Assembly (NCBI RefSeq): GCF_003640395.1
Contig: NZ_RBZQ01000003.1
Coordinates: forward strand, 455,908 to 519,907
Origin: Stutzerimonas urumqiensis
Lineage (GTDB): Bacteria; Pseudomonadota; Gammaproteobacteria; Pseudomonadales; Pseudomonadaceae
Length of the DNA: 64,000 nt
Direction: 5' to 3'
Part shown: piece by piece, positions 1 to 9,514 of the stretch
Numbering within the stretch: position 1 is the stretch's first letter
How the letters are laid out: each line of letters begins with the position of its first letter
Notes under the pieces: generated by a model
The model's database searches: none
What the model was told of the DNA's origin: nothing
The model's input: the letters and a program-made list of their open reading frames with translations, nothing else
Translations under genes and position numbers: made by a program

Positions 1-2
1 TC

Positions 3-1325
3 GGCGCCGGCCGCGTGGTGTACCAGGATTTCACGCGCGTGACCAAGGCCATCCGCGACGGCGAGTTCTTCGAGAACCCGGTGATCTGCGCGTCGGTGGA
101 CAAGGCCGTCGGCAACGGCAAGGCGGTGCACATCCTCGGGCTGTTGTCCGACGGCGGTGTGCACAGCCACCAGGACCATCTGGTCGCGATGGCCGAACTG
201 GCCGCCAAGCGTGGCGCCGAAAAGATCTACCTGCACGCCTTCCTCGACGGCCGCGACACTCCGCCCAAGAGCGCGCAATCGTCCATCGAGCTCATGCAGG
301 CCACCTTCAGCCGCCTCGGCAAGGGCAAGGTCGCCAGCCTCATCGGTCGCTACTTCGCGATGGACCGCGACAACCGCTGGGACCGCGTCGAACAGGCCTA
401 CAACCTGATCGTCGACGGTCAGGCCGACTACCATGCCGACTACGCGGTGGACGGCCTGATCGCCGCCTACGAGCGCGGCGAGAGCGACGAATTCGTCAAG
501 GCCACGACCATCGGCGAACCGGTGAAGGTCGAGGACGGCGACGCCGTGGTGTTCATGAACTTCCGCGCCGACCGCGCCCGCGAGCTGACCCGCGCCTTCG
601 TCGAGGACGACTTCGACGGCTTCGCCCGCCAGCGCCGCCCGCAACTGGCCGGCTTCGTGATGCTCACCCAGTACGCCGCGACCATCCCGGCGCCCTGCGC
701 CTTCGGCCCGTCGGAGCTGCACAACGTGCTGGGCGAATACCTGGCGAAGAACGGCAAGACCCAGCTGCGCATCGCCGAGACGGAAAAGTACGCCCACGTT
801 ACCTTCTTCTTCTCCGGCGGCCGGGAAGAGCCGTTCGACGGCGAGGAGCGCATCCTCATCCCATCGCCGAAGGTCGCCACCTACGACCTGCAGCCCGAAA
901 TGAGCGCGCCGGAAGTCACCGACCGCATCGTCGAGGCCATCGAGCAGCAGCGCTTCGACGCCATCATGGTCAACTACGCCAACGGCGACATGGTCGGCCA
1001 CACCGGCGTGTTCGACGCGGCGGTCAAGGCGGTCGAATGCCTGGACAGCTGCCTCGGCCGCATCACCGAGGCGCTGGCGAAGGTCGGCGGCGAGGCGTTG
1101 ATCACCGCCGACCACGGCAACGTCGAGCAGATGTCCGACGAGAGCACCGGCCAGGCCCATACCGCGCACACCTGCGAGCCGGTGCCCTTCATCTATTTCG
1201 GCCAGCGCCAGGCACGCATCCGCGAGGGCGGCGTACTGGCCGACGTGGCGCCGACGATGCTCACGCTGATGGGCCTGCCGGTACCGCCGGAAATGACCGG
1301 CAAGACCATCGTCGAGCTCGGTTGA
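3..1325 (+). CDS. gpmI: 2,3-bisphosphoglycerate-independent phosphoglycerate mutase (5' truncated by window edge)
   Basis: Cytoplasmic glycolytic/gluconeogenic enzyme interconverting 3- and 2-phosphoglycerate. The reading frame is open at the first base, so the start and about 75 N-terminal residues, including the phosphorylated active-site Ser segment, lie outside the window. About 440 residues remain of a family length near 510. Family motifs visible: [21 protein letters not shown] near the phosphatase/transferase domain boundary, [15 protein letters not shown] and the metal-binding [11 protein letters not shown], followed by [11 protein letters not shown]. It is the first gene of a rightward run leading to the envC-like gene 120 bp downstream, the usual pseudomonad neighbour. 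No internal damage seen. Confidence 0.97.
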   Translation, partial: GAGRVVYQDFTRVTKAIRDGEFFENPVICASVDKAVGNGKAVHILGLLSDGGVHSHQDHLVAMAELAAKRGAEKIYLHAFLDGRDTPPKSAQSSIELMQATFSRLGKGKVASLIGRYFAMDRDNRWDRVEQAYNLIVDGQADYHADYAVDGLIAAYERGESDEFVKATTIGEPVKVEDGDAVVFMNFRADRARELTRAFVEDDFDGFARQRRPQLAGFVMLTQYAATIPAPCAFGPSELHNVLGEYLAKNGKTQLRIAETEKYAHVTFFFSGGREEPFDGEERILIPSPKVATYDLQPEMSAPEVTDRIVEAIEQQRFDAIMVNYANGDMVGHTGVFDAAVKAVECLDSCLGRITEALAKVGGEALITADHGNVEQMSDESTGQAHTAHTCEPVPFIYFGQRQARIREGGVLADVAPTMLTLMGLPVPPEMTGKTIVELG

Positions 1326-1444
1326 GCCGACGCGGGGCAGCCGAGGTCCATTCAGCCTGCCCCGCGTACCGACCCTCGTTCCGGCACTTACAGCGCGCGC
1401 CTTCCTTGGCATACTACGGCGGCTCAGTTGCCCCGGTGTCCTCC

Positions 1445-2701
1445 ATGCTTCGTATCCTTCCAGCGCTTGTCCTGACCGGCCTGCTGCTACCGACCGCTGT
1501 CCTCGCCGACGAGCGCGCCCAGACGCGCGAGCAGATCGAGGCGGCCCGCCGGGACGTCGCCGAATTGCAGAAGCTGCTCAAGCAGATCGAACGCGAGAAG
1601 TCCGGCGTCCAGCAGAAGCTTGAGAGCACCGAAAAGGAGATGGGCGCCCTGCAAGAGCAGGTCGACGAACTCGAACAGGAGCTCGGCGAAAGCGAGCAGG
1701 AGCTGCAACGGCTCGAAGAGGAAAAGACCACCCTGGAAGGCGCCCGGCTCGAACAGCAGCGCCTGATCGGCATCCAGGCTCGCGCCGCCTACCAGAGCGG
1801 TCAGCAGGAATACCTCAAGCTGCTGCTCAACCAGCAGAATCCGGAAAAATTCAGCCGCACCCTCACCTACTACGACTACCTGAGCCGCGCGCGTTTCGAG
1901 CAGGTCGAGCAGTTCAACGAGACCATTCGCCAGCTCAACGCGGTCGGTGCCGAGATCGAAACGCAGCGAATCGCCCTGGCGGAGAAAAAAGCCGGCCTCG
2001 AGGATCGCCGCGCCGCCCTCGCGGCTGTCCGCGAGGAGCGTCAGCAGACCCTGGCCAAGCTCGAACGCAACATCGCCAGTCGCGAGGAAAAGCTCGAGGC
2101 GCGACGCCAGGAGCAGGCCCAGCTCGAACGTGTGCTGCGCACCATCGAAGAAACGCTGGCCCGGCAGGCACGCGAGGCGGAGCTGGCGCGCCAGCGCGAA
2201 CTCGCACAAGCACGCGAACTAAAAGAGCAAGCACAAGCCAGCACCCCGACGGCCCCTTCCGGTCCGCGCGTCGCGACCGGCAGCGCATTCGGCGGCCCCT
2301 TCGCCCAGGCCAAGGGCAAGTTGCCCTGGCCGGTCGACGGCCGCCTCGTCGCCCGCTACGGCACTCCTCGCGCGGGCGACGCTCGAAGCAAATGGGACGG
2401 CGTGCTGATCGGCGCCGCGCCCGGCACGCCGGTACGCGCCGTGCATGGCGGCCGGGTGGTATTCGCCGACTGGCTGCGCGGCGCCGGCCTGCTGGTGATC
2501 CTCGATCACGGCAACGGCTACCTGAGCCTCTATGGCCATAACCAGAGCCTGCTGCGCGATGCCGGCGACCTGGTCAAGGCCGGGGAGCCGATCGCCACGG
2601 TCGGTACCAGCGGCGGACAGAACACCGCCGCCCTGTATTTCGCCATTCGCCAACAAGGCCGCCCGAGCGACCCGGCGCAATGGTGTCGCGCGCAGGGATG
2701 A
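1445..2701 (+). CDS. EnvC-like murein hydrolase activator (coiled coil plus degenerate LytM domain)
   Basis: Predicted periplasmic activator of cell-division amidases. Start at ATG 1445 opens a signal peptide (MLRILPALVLTGLLLPTAVLA). Residues about 25-280 are a charged, Glu/Gln/Leu-rich coiled coil, and the last 125 residues are an M23/LytM fold. The zinc ligands of active M23 peptidases look absent: KWDGVLI stands where HxGxD is expected and ALYFAIR where HxHxE/R is expected. That degeneracy is the hallmark of EnvC-type activators as opposed to peptidases. Length 418 aa fits the family. It sits 25 bp upstream of ctpA, with which it is probably co-transcribed. Reading further upstream would run into gpmI in another frame, so the start with a signal peptide was chosen. 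Confidence 0.92.
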   Translation: MLRILPALVLTGLLLPTAVLADERAQTREQIEAARRDVAELQKLLKQIEREKSGVQQKLESTEKEMGALQEQVDELEQELGESEQELQRLEEEKTTLEGARLEQQRLIGIQARAAYQSGQQEYLKLLLNQQNPEKFSRTLTYYDYLSRARFEQVEQFNETIRQLNAVGAEIETQRIALAEKKAGLEDRRAALAAVREERQQTLAKLERNIASREEKLEARRQEQAQLERVLRTIEETLARQAREAELARQRELAQARELKEQAQASTPTAPSGPRVATGSAFGGPFAQAKGKLPWPVDGRLVARYGTPRAGDARSKWDGVLIGAAPGTPVRAVHGGRVVFADWLRGAGLLVILDHGNGYLSLYGHNQSLLRDAGDLVKAGEPIATVGTSGGQNTAALYFAIRQQGRPSDPAQWCRAQG

Positions 2702-2726
2702 CGCGCCTCTTACCTTGGAGTTAGAC

Positions 2727-4070
2727 ATGCTGCAGCTGCGCCCCATCGCCCGCCCCTCGAGCCTGGCCCTTGCCGTCCTGCTGGCCTGGCAGGGCTCTGT
2801 CATGGCCCAGGAGCAAACGCCAGCCGACCTCGACCTGACGCCGCCTGCCGAGCTTGCCGAGCCGGAGATCAAGGCGCCGCTGCCGCTGGACGAACTGCGC
2901 ACCTTCGCTGAGGTGATGGACCGCATCAAGGCGGCCTACGTCGAGCCGGTCGACGACAAGACCCTGCTGGAGAACGCCATCAAGGGCATGCTCAGCAACC
3001 TCGATCCGCATTCGGCCTACCTCGAGCCGGAGGCGTTCGCCGACCTGCAGGAAACCACCAGCGGCGAGTTCGGCGGGCTCGGCATCGAAGTCGGCATCGA
3101 AGATGGCTTCATCAAAGTCATCGCGCCGATCGACGACACCCCGGCCTCGCGCGGGGGCATCGAGGCGGGCGATCTCATCGTCAAGATCGACGGCCAGCCG
3201 ACCAAGGGCCTGGGCATGATGGAAGCCGTCGAGCAGATGCGCGGCAAGCCCGGCACCCAGGTCACGCTGACGCTGGTGCGCGAAGGCGGCAAGCCCTTCG
3301 ATGTCGAGCTGACCCGCTCCAACATCAAGGTGGAGAGCGTCAAGAGCCAGATGCTCGAACCCGGCTACGGCTACCTGCGCATCACCCAGTTTCAGGTCCA
3401 CAGCGGCGACGAAGTCGAGAAGGCGCTGGCGCGCCTGCGCAAGGAAAACGACGGCAAGCTCAAGGGCCTGGTGCTGGACCTGCGCAACAACCCCGGCGGC
3501 GTGCTGCAATCGGCGGTGGAAGTCGCCGATCACTTCCTCACCGACGGGCTGATCGTTTACACCGAGGGACGGATTCCCAACTCCGAACTGCGCTTCAGCG
3601 CGGACCCCGCCGATGCCTCCGAAGGCGTACCGCTGGTGGTGCTGATCAACGGCGGCAGCGCCTCGGCCTCCGAGATCGTCGCCGGCGCCCTGCAGGATCA
3701 CAAGCGCGCCGTGCTCATGGGCACCGACAGCTTCGGCAAGGGCTCGGTGCAGACCGTGCTGCCGCTCAACAATGACCGCGCGCTGAAGCTGACCACCGCG
3801 CTGTACTACACGCCCGATGGTCGCTCCATCCAGGCGCAGGGCATCGAGCCGGACATCCGTGTCGAGCGCGCCAAGCTGACCCGCGAGAACGGCGTCGACA
3901 CCATCCGCGAGGCGGACCTTGCCGGCCACCTGGGCAACGGCAATGGCGAGCCCGATCGGCCGAGCGACACACCAGCAGACGCCGACGAGCCACGCCCACA
4001 GGAAGACGACTACCAGCTGTCGCAAGCGCTGAATCTGCTCAAGGGTTTGAACCTCACCCGCCGCCAGTGA
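2727..4070 (+). CDS. ctpA: Carboxy-terminal processing protease, S41 family
   Basis: Exported serine protease that trims or degrades envelope proteins from their C-termini, in Pseudomonas acting on peptidoglycan hydrolases. ATG 2727 is preceded by TTGGAG. The 447-aa product has a signal peptide (about residues 1-27), an N-terminal helical segment, a PDZ domain (about 110-190, containing GFIKVIAPIDDTPA and AGDLIVKIDGQ), and the S41 core with GGSASASEIVAGAL (nucleophile Ser near 313) and FGKGSVQT (general-base Lys near 338). Length and order are those of CTP-3 type proteases. The acidic, proline-rich tail is not conserved. Its stop overlaps the GTG start of the next gene, indicating translational coupling. 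Confidence 0.96.
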   Translation: MLQLRPIARPSSLALAVLLAWQGSVMAQEQTPADLDLTPPAELAEPEIKAPLPLDELRTFAEVMDRIKAAYVEPVDDKTLLENAIKGMLSNLDPHSAYLEPEAFADLQETTSGEFGGLGIEVGIEDGFIKVIAPIDDTPASRGGIEAGDLIVKIDGQPTKGLGMMEAVEQMRGKPGTQVTLTLVREGGKPFDVELTRSNIKVESVKSQMLEPGYGYLRITQFQVHSGDEVEKALARLRKENDGKLKGLVLDLRNNPGGVLQSAVEVADHFLTDGLIVYTEGRIPNSELRFSADPADASEGVPLVVLINGGSASASEIVAGALQDHKRAVLMGTDSFGKGSVQTVLPLNNDRALKLTTALYYTPDGRSIQAQGIEPDIRVERAKLTRENGVDTIREADLAGHLGNGNGEPDRPSDTPADADEPRPQEDDYQLSQALNLLKGLNLTRRQ

Positions 4071-4879
4071 GGCACTGGCTAGGGCGCAGCGCGCTCTGCG
4101 CGCTGCTGTGCGGGGTCGTATCCAGCGGCTTGCAGGCGGCGCCCGCGCCCCGGGACAAGCTGCCGGACAGCGCCCCGAAGCTCACGCTCATCATCGATGA
4201 CGTCGGCCAGAATCTGGCCGAGGGCCGGCGCGTGATCGCGCTGGATGGGCCGGTCGCGCTCGCCGTGTTGCCCGATACGCCGCATGCCGCCCAGCTGGCC
4301 AGGCTGGCTCACCGCGCGGGCAAGCCGGTCATGCTGCACCTGCCGATGGCACCGGCGACCGGGCCTTACAGCTGGTCACCCGGGCTGGATGAGGCGACCT
4401 TGCAGAGCCGCCTCCAGGCGGCGCTCGGACGCGTGCCCTATGCCGAGGGCGTCAACAATCACATGGGCAGTCGGATGACGGAGCGATCCGCGCCCATGCA
4501 TTCGCTGATGCAGAGCCTGCAACGCCGCCATCTGTTCTTCGTCGACAGCCGCACCACGCCTCGCACGCAAGCCGCGGCGATGGCACAGCAGACACAGCTG
4601 GCGAGCCTGTCACGCGACATCTTCCTTGACGATGACCCACGCCCCGAGGCGATCGCCCGTCAGTTCCGCTCGGCCATCGCACTGGCGCGGGAACAGGGAT
4701 CGGTGGTCATGATCGGCCATCCGCGGCCGTCGACGCTGCGGGTGCTCGAACGCGAGCTGCCAAAGCTCTCGGCCGCCGGTATCGATTGGGTCGGCCCGAA
4801 GCTGATGATCGCCGTGCGCGGTAACCGCGCCATGCCTGCGCATGGGCGCGACGGTCGCTACGCACGGCCGGACTCATAG
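4067..4879 (+). CDS. Divergent polysaccharide deacetylase family protein (DUF610/YibQ)
   Basis: A 270-aa exported protein of the divergent polysaccharide deacetylase family. The exact substrate is not established for this family. GTG 4067 overlaps the ctpA stop (GTGA), and a signal peptide ending near LQAAPAP follows. Family motifs: LTLIIDDVGQN at the N-terminus, VALAVLPDTPHA, KPVMLHLPMAP, EGVNNHMGSRMT and HLFFVDSRTTP, then the C-terminal VVMIGHPRPSTLRVL. The metal-binding positions look like the degenerate NodB-fold arrangement of the family. It ends convergently with the minus-strand solute-binding gene, overlapping by 6 bp. Co-conservation with envC and ctpA suggests a role in the cell envelope, which is inference. 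Confidence 0.9.
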   Translation: MRHWLGRSALCALLCGVVSSGLQAAPAPRDKLPDSAPKLTLIIDDVGQNLAEGRRVIALDGPVALAVLPDTPHAAQLARLAHRAGKPVMLHLPMAPATGPYSWSPGLDEATLQSRLQAALGRVPYAEGVNNHMGSRMTERSAPMHSLMQSLQRRHLFFVDSRTTPRTQAAAMAQQTQLASLSRDIFLDDDPRPEAIARQFRSAIALAREQGSVVMIGHPRPSTLRVLERELPKLSAAGIDWVGPKLMIAVRGNRAMPAHGRDGRYARPDS

Positions 4880-5620
4880 ATAGCGGGCCTTGATCTGCTC
4901 GACCGTGCCGTCGGCCTTCATGGTGTCGAGAGCGGCCTGCAAGCGCTGGATGACCTCGTCCGGGGTGTCCAGGTTAAAGGCCAGGAACAGCTCTGCATCG
5001 TTGAAGCGCAGGGCGGTCGCCAGGCCGGTCACGCCCTCCTGCTTGGCCAGGTAGGGGCCGACGGGGTCGGTGGTGGCCCAGAGGTCGATCTCGCCCTTGA
5101 GCAGTTTGTCGAGGTTCTTCGAGTCCTGAAGCGCATTGATCGGCTCCAGGCCCTGCCCTTCCAGGTACTGGCTGACAGCGTCGTTCTTGTAGGCGCCGAT
5201 CTTGTAGTTCGCCGCCTCGGCGAGGCTGCCCAGGCGCAGGTCGCTCCCTGGCCTGGCGAGCAGCACCCAGCCGGTCCCGGCCAGCGGACCCACCCACTTG
5301 AACAGCGGCTTGCGCGCTTCGGTGAAGGTGGTGGAAAAGAGCGCATGGTCGGCTTTTTCCAGCGTCTGGTCGTAGATGCGGCTCCACGGGAAGCGCAAGG
5401 CCATGTCATAGGGCACTTCGGCGCGCCTGAACATTTCCTGCACGATTTCGGTGTTGATCCCGGAAATGTTTTTCTCGTAGGCGAAGTTCTTGGCGTTGTC
5501 CGCCATGTTGAACGGCGGGAAGTTCTCCGTCTGCACGGTGACTCGGTAGGCCGGCGGCAGTTCGGCATGCGCGGTGAGGCACAGCAGCAGCGAGAACGCC
5601 GCGAGGACAGGTTTCAGCAT
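4874..5620 (-). CDS. Periplasmic solute-binding protein, family 3 type (paralogue A)
   Basis: A 248-aa secreted protein with a clear signal peptide (MLKPVLAAFSLLLCLTAHA) and the SBP_bac_3 fold: TENFPPFNM near the N-terminus, PWSRIYDQTLEKADHALFSTTFTEARKP in the first lobe, IGAYKNDAVSQYLEGQG at the hinge, and WATTDPVGPYLAKQEG. The start at 5620 has an AAGGAG box 7 nt upstream. No permease or ATPase gene accompanies it, so it may serve a distant transporter or act as a sensor partner. It is a close paralogue of the gene at 5903-6652 in the same orientation, probably a tandem duplication. Ligand unknown; family members of this subtype bind amino acids or related small molecules. Confidence 0.85.
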   Translation of the reverse strand: MLKPVLAAFSLLLCLTAHAELPPAYRVTVQTENFPPFNMADNAKNFAYEKNISGINTEIVQEMFRRAEVPYDMALRFPWSRIYDQTLEKADHALFSTTFTEARKPLFKWVGPLAGTGWVLLARPGSDLRLGSLAEAANYKIGAYKNDAVSQYLEGQGLEPINALQDSKNLDKLLKGEIDLWATTDPVGPYLAKQEGVTGLATALRFNDAELFLAFNLDTPDEVIQRLQAALDTMKADGTVEQIKARYL

Positions 5621-5783
5621 GGAACGCTCCTTGTGAATGACATCGTCACGCGCGATCACCCCCTCCGCTGGGTAGCCGCGTGTGAAGCTCATCCAAAGCA
5701 AGATGCGAACCAGCCGCGTACGGCCCGAGGGCAACACGACAAACTCATGGCTGATCGCCATCAGGACAGGCCTACAACCGCCT

Positions 5784-5820
5784 GGCGCGGACCGGTCGGT
5801 CAATACCGGCCGACCGCGCC
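5784..5820 (-). terminator. Strong hairpin between the two solute-binding genes
   Basis: A 7-bp GGCGCGG/CCGCGCC outer stem continues, after a small bulge, into an 8-bp inner stem closing a CAAT loop. It lies 83 bp downstream of the stop of the 5903-6652 gene, in the position expected of a terminator or mRNA-stabilising hairpin. There is no clear U-run, so intrinsic termination is not certain. Confidence 0.35.
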
Positions 5821-5902
5821 TGCCGGCTGCCAGTACGCACGGAAACGCGCCACCACGGACGGCCGCGCACCGCCGCGATGTGTCGCCAGGAAACGAAACG
5901 GC

Positions 5903-6652
5903 TCAGAGGTAACGGTTGCGGATCGCTTCCAGCCTGCCTTCGGCGCGCATCTCGTCGAGCGCCGTTTGCAGCCGCTGGACGATCTCATCGGGCGTTTCCT
6001 TGTTCAGCGCCAGGTACAGGTCGGCGCCACCGAACCGGAGCACCGTCTTGAACCCGCTGGCACCTTCCTGCCTGGCCAGGTAGAAGCCCACCGGGTCGCT
6101 CGTCGCCCATAGATCGAGGTCGCCGTTCACCAGCTTGGCGACGTTGTTGCGGTCGTTGAGCGCGAGCGCTGGCACCAGCCCCTTGTTCTGGAGGTGCTCG
6201 GCTATCGCTCCGCCGGTGTAGGCACCGATGCGGTACTGGCTGGCCTCCTCGAGGCTAGTCACGCTGATGGGGCTGTCCCCGCGCGCGAGCAGGACCCAGT
6301 GATCCGGACCGACCGGGCCGACCCACTTGAATTGGTCCTCGCGCGCTGGCAGCCGCGCCGTGACGAACAGGCCATAGCCGGGCTGCTGCAGCGTGGTGTT
6401 GTAGATGCGATCCCAGGGAAACCGCAGCGTCAGGGTGTAGTCGATCCCGGCGCGCTTGAACATCTCGCGCACCGTATCGGCGCCGATGCCGCTGATGTGT
6501 TCGTCACGCGCGTAGTTCTTGCCGCCCTGTGCCATGTTGTAGGGTGGGAAATTCTCGGTGAGCAGATCGATCCTGGCCGGCGCTTCGGCGTGAACCGGGC
6601 CGCCGAGCAGCAGCAGAACGGCCGCAAGCGCGGCGAGTGGGGTCTTGAGCAT
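5903..6652 (-). CDS. Periplasmic solute-binding protein, family 3 type (paralogue B)
   Basis: A 249-aa secreted protein, signal peptide MLKTPLAALAAVLLLLGGPVHA, with the same landmarks as the downstream paralogue: TENFPPYNMAQGGKNYARDE, PWDRIYNTTLQQ, KWVGPVGPDHWVLLARG, IGAYTGGAI, WATSDPVGFYLARQEG. The ATG is preceded by AAGGAGACGTACC. The two copies keep the same length and spacing of motifs but have diverged substantially, so the duplication is not recent. No transporter subunits are adjacent. It lies 62 bp downstream of hisF on the same strand but is probably a separate function. Ligand not predictable from the sequence. Confidence 0.85.
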   Translation of the reverse strand: MLKTPLAALAAVLLLLGGPVHAEAPARIDLLTENFPPYNMAQGGKNYARDEHISGIGADTVREMFKRAGIDYTLTLRFPWDRIYNTTLQQPGYGLFVTARLPAREDQFKWVGPVGPDHWVLLARGDSPISVTSLEEASQYRIGAYTGGAIAEHLQNKGLVPALALNDRNNVAKLVNGDLDLWATSDPVGFYLARQEGASGFKTVLRFGGADLYLALNKETPDEIVQRLQTALDEMRAEGRLEAIRNRYL

Positions 6653-6714
6653 GGTACGTCTCCTTGTCGATGCACTCCGCTGGCGGAGCGCTCCTTGTAT
6701 GCCGCCCCGGCGGG

Positions 6715-7485
6715 TTAGCGCATGACGATACCCTGGCCAGCCAGATAGGCCTTGACCTCGGGCACGGTGTACTCGCCGAAGTGGAAGATGCTTGCGGCCA
6801 GCACCGCGTCGGCCTTGCCCTGGAGGATGCCGTCGGCCAGGTGCTGCATGTTTCCCGCACCGCCCGAGGCGATCACCGGAATGCGCAACGCTTCGCTGAT
6901 GGCGCGCGTGACGCCCAGGTCATAGCCGCTCTTGACGCCGTCCTGGTCCATGCTGGTCAGCAGGATCTCGCCCGCGCCGAGGTCTTCCATCTTCCTGGCC
7001 CAGGCCACGGCATCCAGTCCGGTGGGCTTGCGCCCGCCGTGCGTGAAGATTTCCCAGCGATCGGGCTCGCCGGGGGCCGAGACCTTCTTCGCGTCGATGG
7101 CCACGACGATGCATTGCGAGCCGAAGCGTGCGGCCGCCTCGCCGACGAATTCCGGGGTGAATACCGCGGCGGTGTTGATCGAAACCTTGTCGGCCCCGGC
7201 ATTGAGCAGGTTGCGGATGTCCTGCACGGTGCGGACGCCGCCGCCGACCGTCAGCGGGATGAACACCTGGCTCGCCATGCGCTCGACGGTGTGCAGCGTG
7301 GTATCGCGGTTGTCGACGCTGGCGGTGATGTCGAGAAAGGTGATCTCGTCGGCGCCCTGCTCATCGTAGCGGCGGGCGATCTCCACCGGATCGCCGGCGT
7401 CGCGGATGTTCTCGAACTTCACGCCCTTGACCACGCGACCGTTGTCCACGTCGAGGCAGGGGATGATGCGTTTGGCCAGGGCCAT
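6715..7485 (-). CDS. hisF: Imidazole glycerol phosphate synthase, cyclase subunit
   Basis: Cyclase half of the HisH-HisF enzyme: uses ammonia delivered by HisH and PRFAR to make imidazole glycerol phosphate and AICAR (histidine pathway). The 256-aa TIM barrel starts [21 protein letters not shown], holding the first catalytic Asp. VVAIDAKKV carries the second, and phosphate-binding motifs GGVRTVQDI and [14 protein letters not shown] follow. Length is normal and no key residue is missing. It is the last gene of the leftward his cluster, separated from hisA by an inserted small chorismate mutase gene. RBS-like GAGAG lies upstream of the ATG at 7485. Confidence 0.97.
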   Translation of the reverse strand: MALAKRIIPCLDVDNGRVVKGVKFENIRDAGDPVEIARRYDEQGADEITFLDITASVDNRDTTLHTVERMASQVFIPLTVGGGVRTVQDIRNLLNAGADKVSINTAAVFTPEFVGEAAARFGSQCIVVAIDAKKVSAPGEPDRWEIFTHGGRKPTGLDAVAWARKMEDLGAGEILLTSMDQDGVKSGYDLGVTRAISEALRIPVIASGGAGNMQHLADGILQGKADAVLAASIFHFGEYTVPEVKAYLAGQGIVMR

Positions 7486-7531
7486 ATCGAACTCTCTCGT
7501 TGGGCTAGGGCGCGGATAACCGCGCCGTGTA

Positions 7532-7843
7532 TCAATCTGCCGCCAGGCGTCGGTGCTCGATCAGCTCGCGGTCGATGAAGGCGGCGATCATTGCGCGGTA
7601 CACCCGCTCGACCACATCGGTGTCAGCATTGTGTTGGCTCGCCAGCGCAACCACTTTGGCGATCACTTGCTCGACGCGCGCTGGCGCGCGGACCTGGCTG
7701 TCGTCACGCTTGAACGCTGCCGCCTGCTTCACCAGATGTTCACGGCGCGCCAGCAGTTCGACAATGCGTTCGTCCAACGCATCGATGCCGGCCCTCACTT
7801 CGTCGAGATCGCGGCAGAGGGGAGCTGGCTCGGACCTGTCCAT
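7532..7843 (-). CDS. Small chorismate mutase-like protein (AroQ/PchB fold)
   Basis: A 103-aa all-helical protein resembling AroQ-class chorismate mutases, especially the small PchB-like forms: [34 protein letters not shown] with the typical early Arg, then [19 protein letters not shown] and the C-terminal [18 protein letters not shown]. The ATG at 7843 has GGCGGAG upstream and begins 2 bp after the hisA stop, whereas a start further upstream would overlap hisA. Predicted to convert chorismate to prephenate or act on a related substrate such as isochorismate. The his-operon setting gives no direct clue to the pathway. Active-site completeness could not be judged residue by residue. Confidence 0.75.
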   Translation of the reverse strand: MDRSEPAPLCRDLDEVRAGIDALDERIVELLARREHLVKQAAAFKRDDSQVRAPARVEQVIAKVVALASQHNADTDVVERVYRAMIAAFIDRELIEHRRLAAD

Positions 7844-7845
7844 AT

Positions 7846-8589
7846 CTACTCCGCCTTCATCCGCAGATCGCAAATCGCCTGCGCTTCGGCGACGTCGAGC
7901 GTGCCTTCGTAGATCGCCCGGCCGGTGATGGCGCCGATGATGCCCGGCGCGCCGGCATCGAGCAGCGCCTGGACGTCGCCGATGTTATGGATGCCGCCCG
8001 AGGCGATCACCGGGATCTTGGTGGCGTTGGCCAGCGCGGCGGTCGCCGGCACGTTGCAGCCCTGCATCATCCCGTCGCGGGCGATGTCGGTGTAGACGAT
8101 CGCCGACACGCCATCGGCCTCGAAGCGCCTGGCCAGGTCGATGACCTGCATTTCGCTCACCTCGGCCCAGCCATCGGTGGCGACGAAACCGTCCTTGGCA
8201 TCCAGGCCGACGATGACCTTGCCCGGAAAGGCTCGGCACGCCTCGGCGACGAATTCGGGTTCCTTGACCGCCTTGGTGCCGATGATGACGTAGCTGACAC
8301 CGGCGCGAACATAGTGCTCGATAGTCTCCAGCGAGCGGATGCCGCCGCCGATCTGGATCGGCAGCTCGGGGTAGCGAGCGGCGATCGCGGTCACCACGTC
8401 ACCATTGACCGGCTGACCCTCGAAGGCGCCGTTCAGGTCGACCAGGTGCAGCCGACGGCAGCCAGCGACGACCCAGCGCGCCGCCATGCTGACCGGATCG
8501 TCGGAAAACACCGTGGACTCATTCATCCGGCCCTGGCGCAGCCGGACGCAGGCGCCATCCTTGAGGTCGATTGCGGGAATAATCAGCAT
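7846..8589 (-). CDS. hisA: Phosphoribosyl-formimino-AICAR phosphate isomerase
   Basis: Histidine-pathway isomerase (ProFAR to PRFAR), a half-barrel duplicated TIM barrel related to HisF. The 247-aa product begins [20 protein letters not shown], containing the catalytic Asp, with the second Asp in [14 protein letters not shown]. Phosphate loops [11 protein letters not shown] and [11 protein letters not shown] are intact. Length normal. It lies 32 bp downstream of the DUF2164 gene and is followed after 2 bp by the chorismate mutase-like gene, so all are probably one transcript with hisB and hisH. Confidence 0.97.
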   Translation of the reverse strand: MLIIPAIDLKDGACVRLRQGRMNESTVFSDDPVSMAARWVVAGCRRLHLVDLNGAFEGQPVNGDVVTAIAARYPELPIQIGGGIRSLETIEHYVRAGVSYVIIGTKAVKEPEFVAEACRAFPGKVIVGLDAKDGFVATDGWAEVSEMQVIDLARRFEADGVSAIVYTDIARDGMMQGCNVPATAALANATKIPVIASGGIHNIGDVQALLDAGAPGIIGAITGRAIYEGTLDVAEAQAICDLRMKAE

Positions 8590-8621
8590 TGTTCGAAACC
8601 TGTCTGAAACGAATCGGTGGG

Positions 8622-8876
8622 TCAGCTTTTCTCGAGCGCCCAGAGGTCGCTCTCGATCCCGGCGAATCGGTCGCTCAGGAGTGTCTGAGTGTCGGCGATC
8701 GCGCGGTTGTAATAGTGAGGACCGAGTTCCTGGGCGAAGAAGTCGATGATTTCCTGCACCTCGAAGCTACCCAGGCGAACCTCGAAGCGATCATCGAGCA
8801 ACCGCTTCAGCCCCTCGCATGCCGCTTGCTGTACCGCCGGGTCGAGCTTCAGCATCGGCGGCTTGCTCCGGCTCAT
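8622..8876 (-). CDS. DUF2164 family protein
   Basis: A small (84 aa) soluble protein of a family commonly found in pseudomonads between hisH and hisA. The start [13 protein letters not shown] at 8876 overlaps the hisH stop in a TAATG junction, which decides the start and implies translational coupling. The body contains [38 protein letters not shown], matching DUF2164 in my recollection. Function unknown. Operon membership suggests a possible link to histidine synthesis, but nothing in the sequence shows it. Confidence 0.8.
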   Translation of the reverse strand: MSRSKPPMLKLDPAVQQAACEGLKRLLDDRFEVRLGSFEVQEIIDFFAQELGPHYYNRAIADTQTLLSDRFAGIESDLWALEKS

Positions 8877-9514
8877 TACCAGCGCCCGTCCCACGCCGCG
8901 AAGTTCTGCAGCAATTGCAGCCCATGCGTGTGGCTTTTCTCGGGATGGAATTGGGTGGCGAAGCGCGAACCGTCGGCCAGCGAGGCCGCGAAGTCCAGGC
9001 CGTAATGCCCTCTCCCGACGACTTGGCGCGGGTTGCCGGCCTCGATGTAATAGCTGTGCACGAAGTAGAAGCGGCCGTTGTCCGGGATGTTGTGCCAGAG
9101 CGGGTGGTCGACGGCCTGGTAGACCTCGTTCCAGCCCATGTGCGGCACCTTCAGCGGCTCGCCGTCTTCACGCAGGTCATTGCCGAAACGACACACCTGG
9201 CCAGGAAACAGGCCGATGCAATCGACGCCGCCGTTCTCCTCGCTGCGTTCCATCAGCGCCTGCATGCCGACGCAGATGCCGAGGAAGGGTCGATCGACGC
9301 TGACCTCGCGCACCAGCGCATCGAAGCCCAGCCGGCGAATTTCGGCCATGCAATCGCGGATCGCGCCAACACCGGGAAACACGATGCGATCGGCTTCGCG
9401 AATGACGGCCTCGTCGCTGGTCACCAGCACCCGGCCGGCACCGACGTGTTCGAGCGCCTTGGCCACGGAATGCAGGTTGCCCATCCCGTAGTCGATGACG
9501 GCGACCGTCTGCAT
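8876..9514 (-). CDS. hisH: Imidazole glycerol phosphate synthase, glutamine amidotransferase subunit
   Basis: Class I glutamine amidotransferase that hydrolyses glutamine and channels ammonia to HisF. 212 aa starting [19 protein letters not shown]. Catalytic triad visible: nucleophile Cys in [11 protein letters not shown], and His-Glu in [12 protein letters not shown]. The oxyanion/glutamine loops [12 protein letters not shown] and PHMGWNEV are present. The ATG at 9514 overlaps the hisB stop (TGATG). Together with hisF in the same cluster a complete IGP synthase is encoded. Confidence 0.97.
   Translation of the reverse strand: MQTVAVIDYGMGNLHSVAKALEHVGAGRVLVTSDEAVIREADRIVFPGVGAIRDCMAEIRRLGFDALVREVSVDRPFLGICVGMQALMERSEENGGVDCIGLFPGQVCRFGNDLREDGEPLKVPHMGWNEVYQAVDHPLWHNIPDNGRFYFVHSYYIEAGNPRQVVGRGHYGLDFAASLADGSRFATQFHPEKSHTHGLQLLQNFAAWDGRW

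Noticed and set aside
1487..2209. 240-codon minus-strand frame opposite the coiled-coil part of the EnvC-like gene
   Set aside because: Leu/Phe/Glu-rich mirror of a coiled-coil coding region; no start signals.
2721..4025. 434-codon minus-strand frame opposite ctpA
   Set aside because: Composition typical of antisense GC shadows (Leu/Gly/Val/Arg/His-rich); ctpA has all its catalytic motifs.
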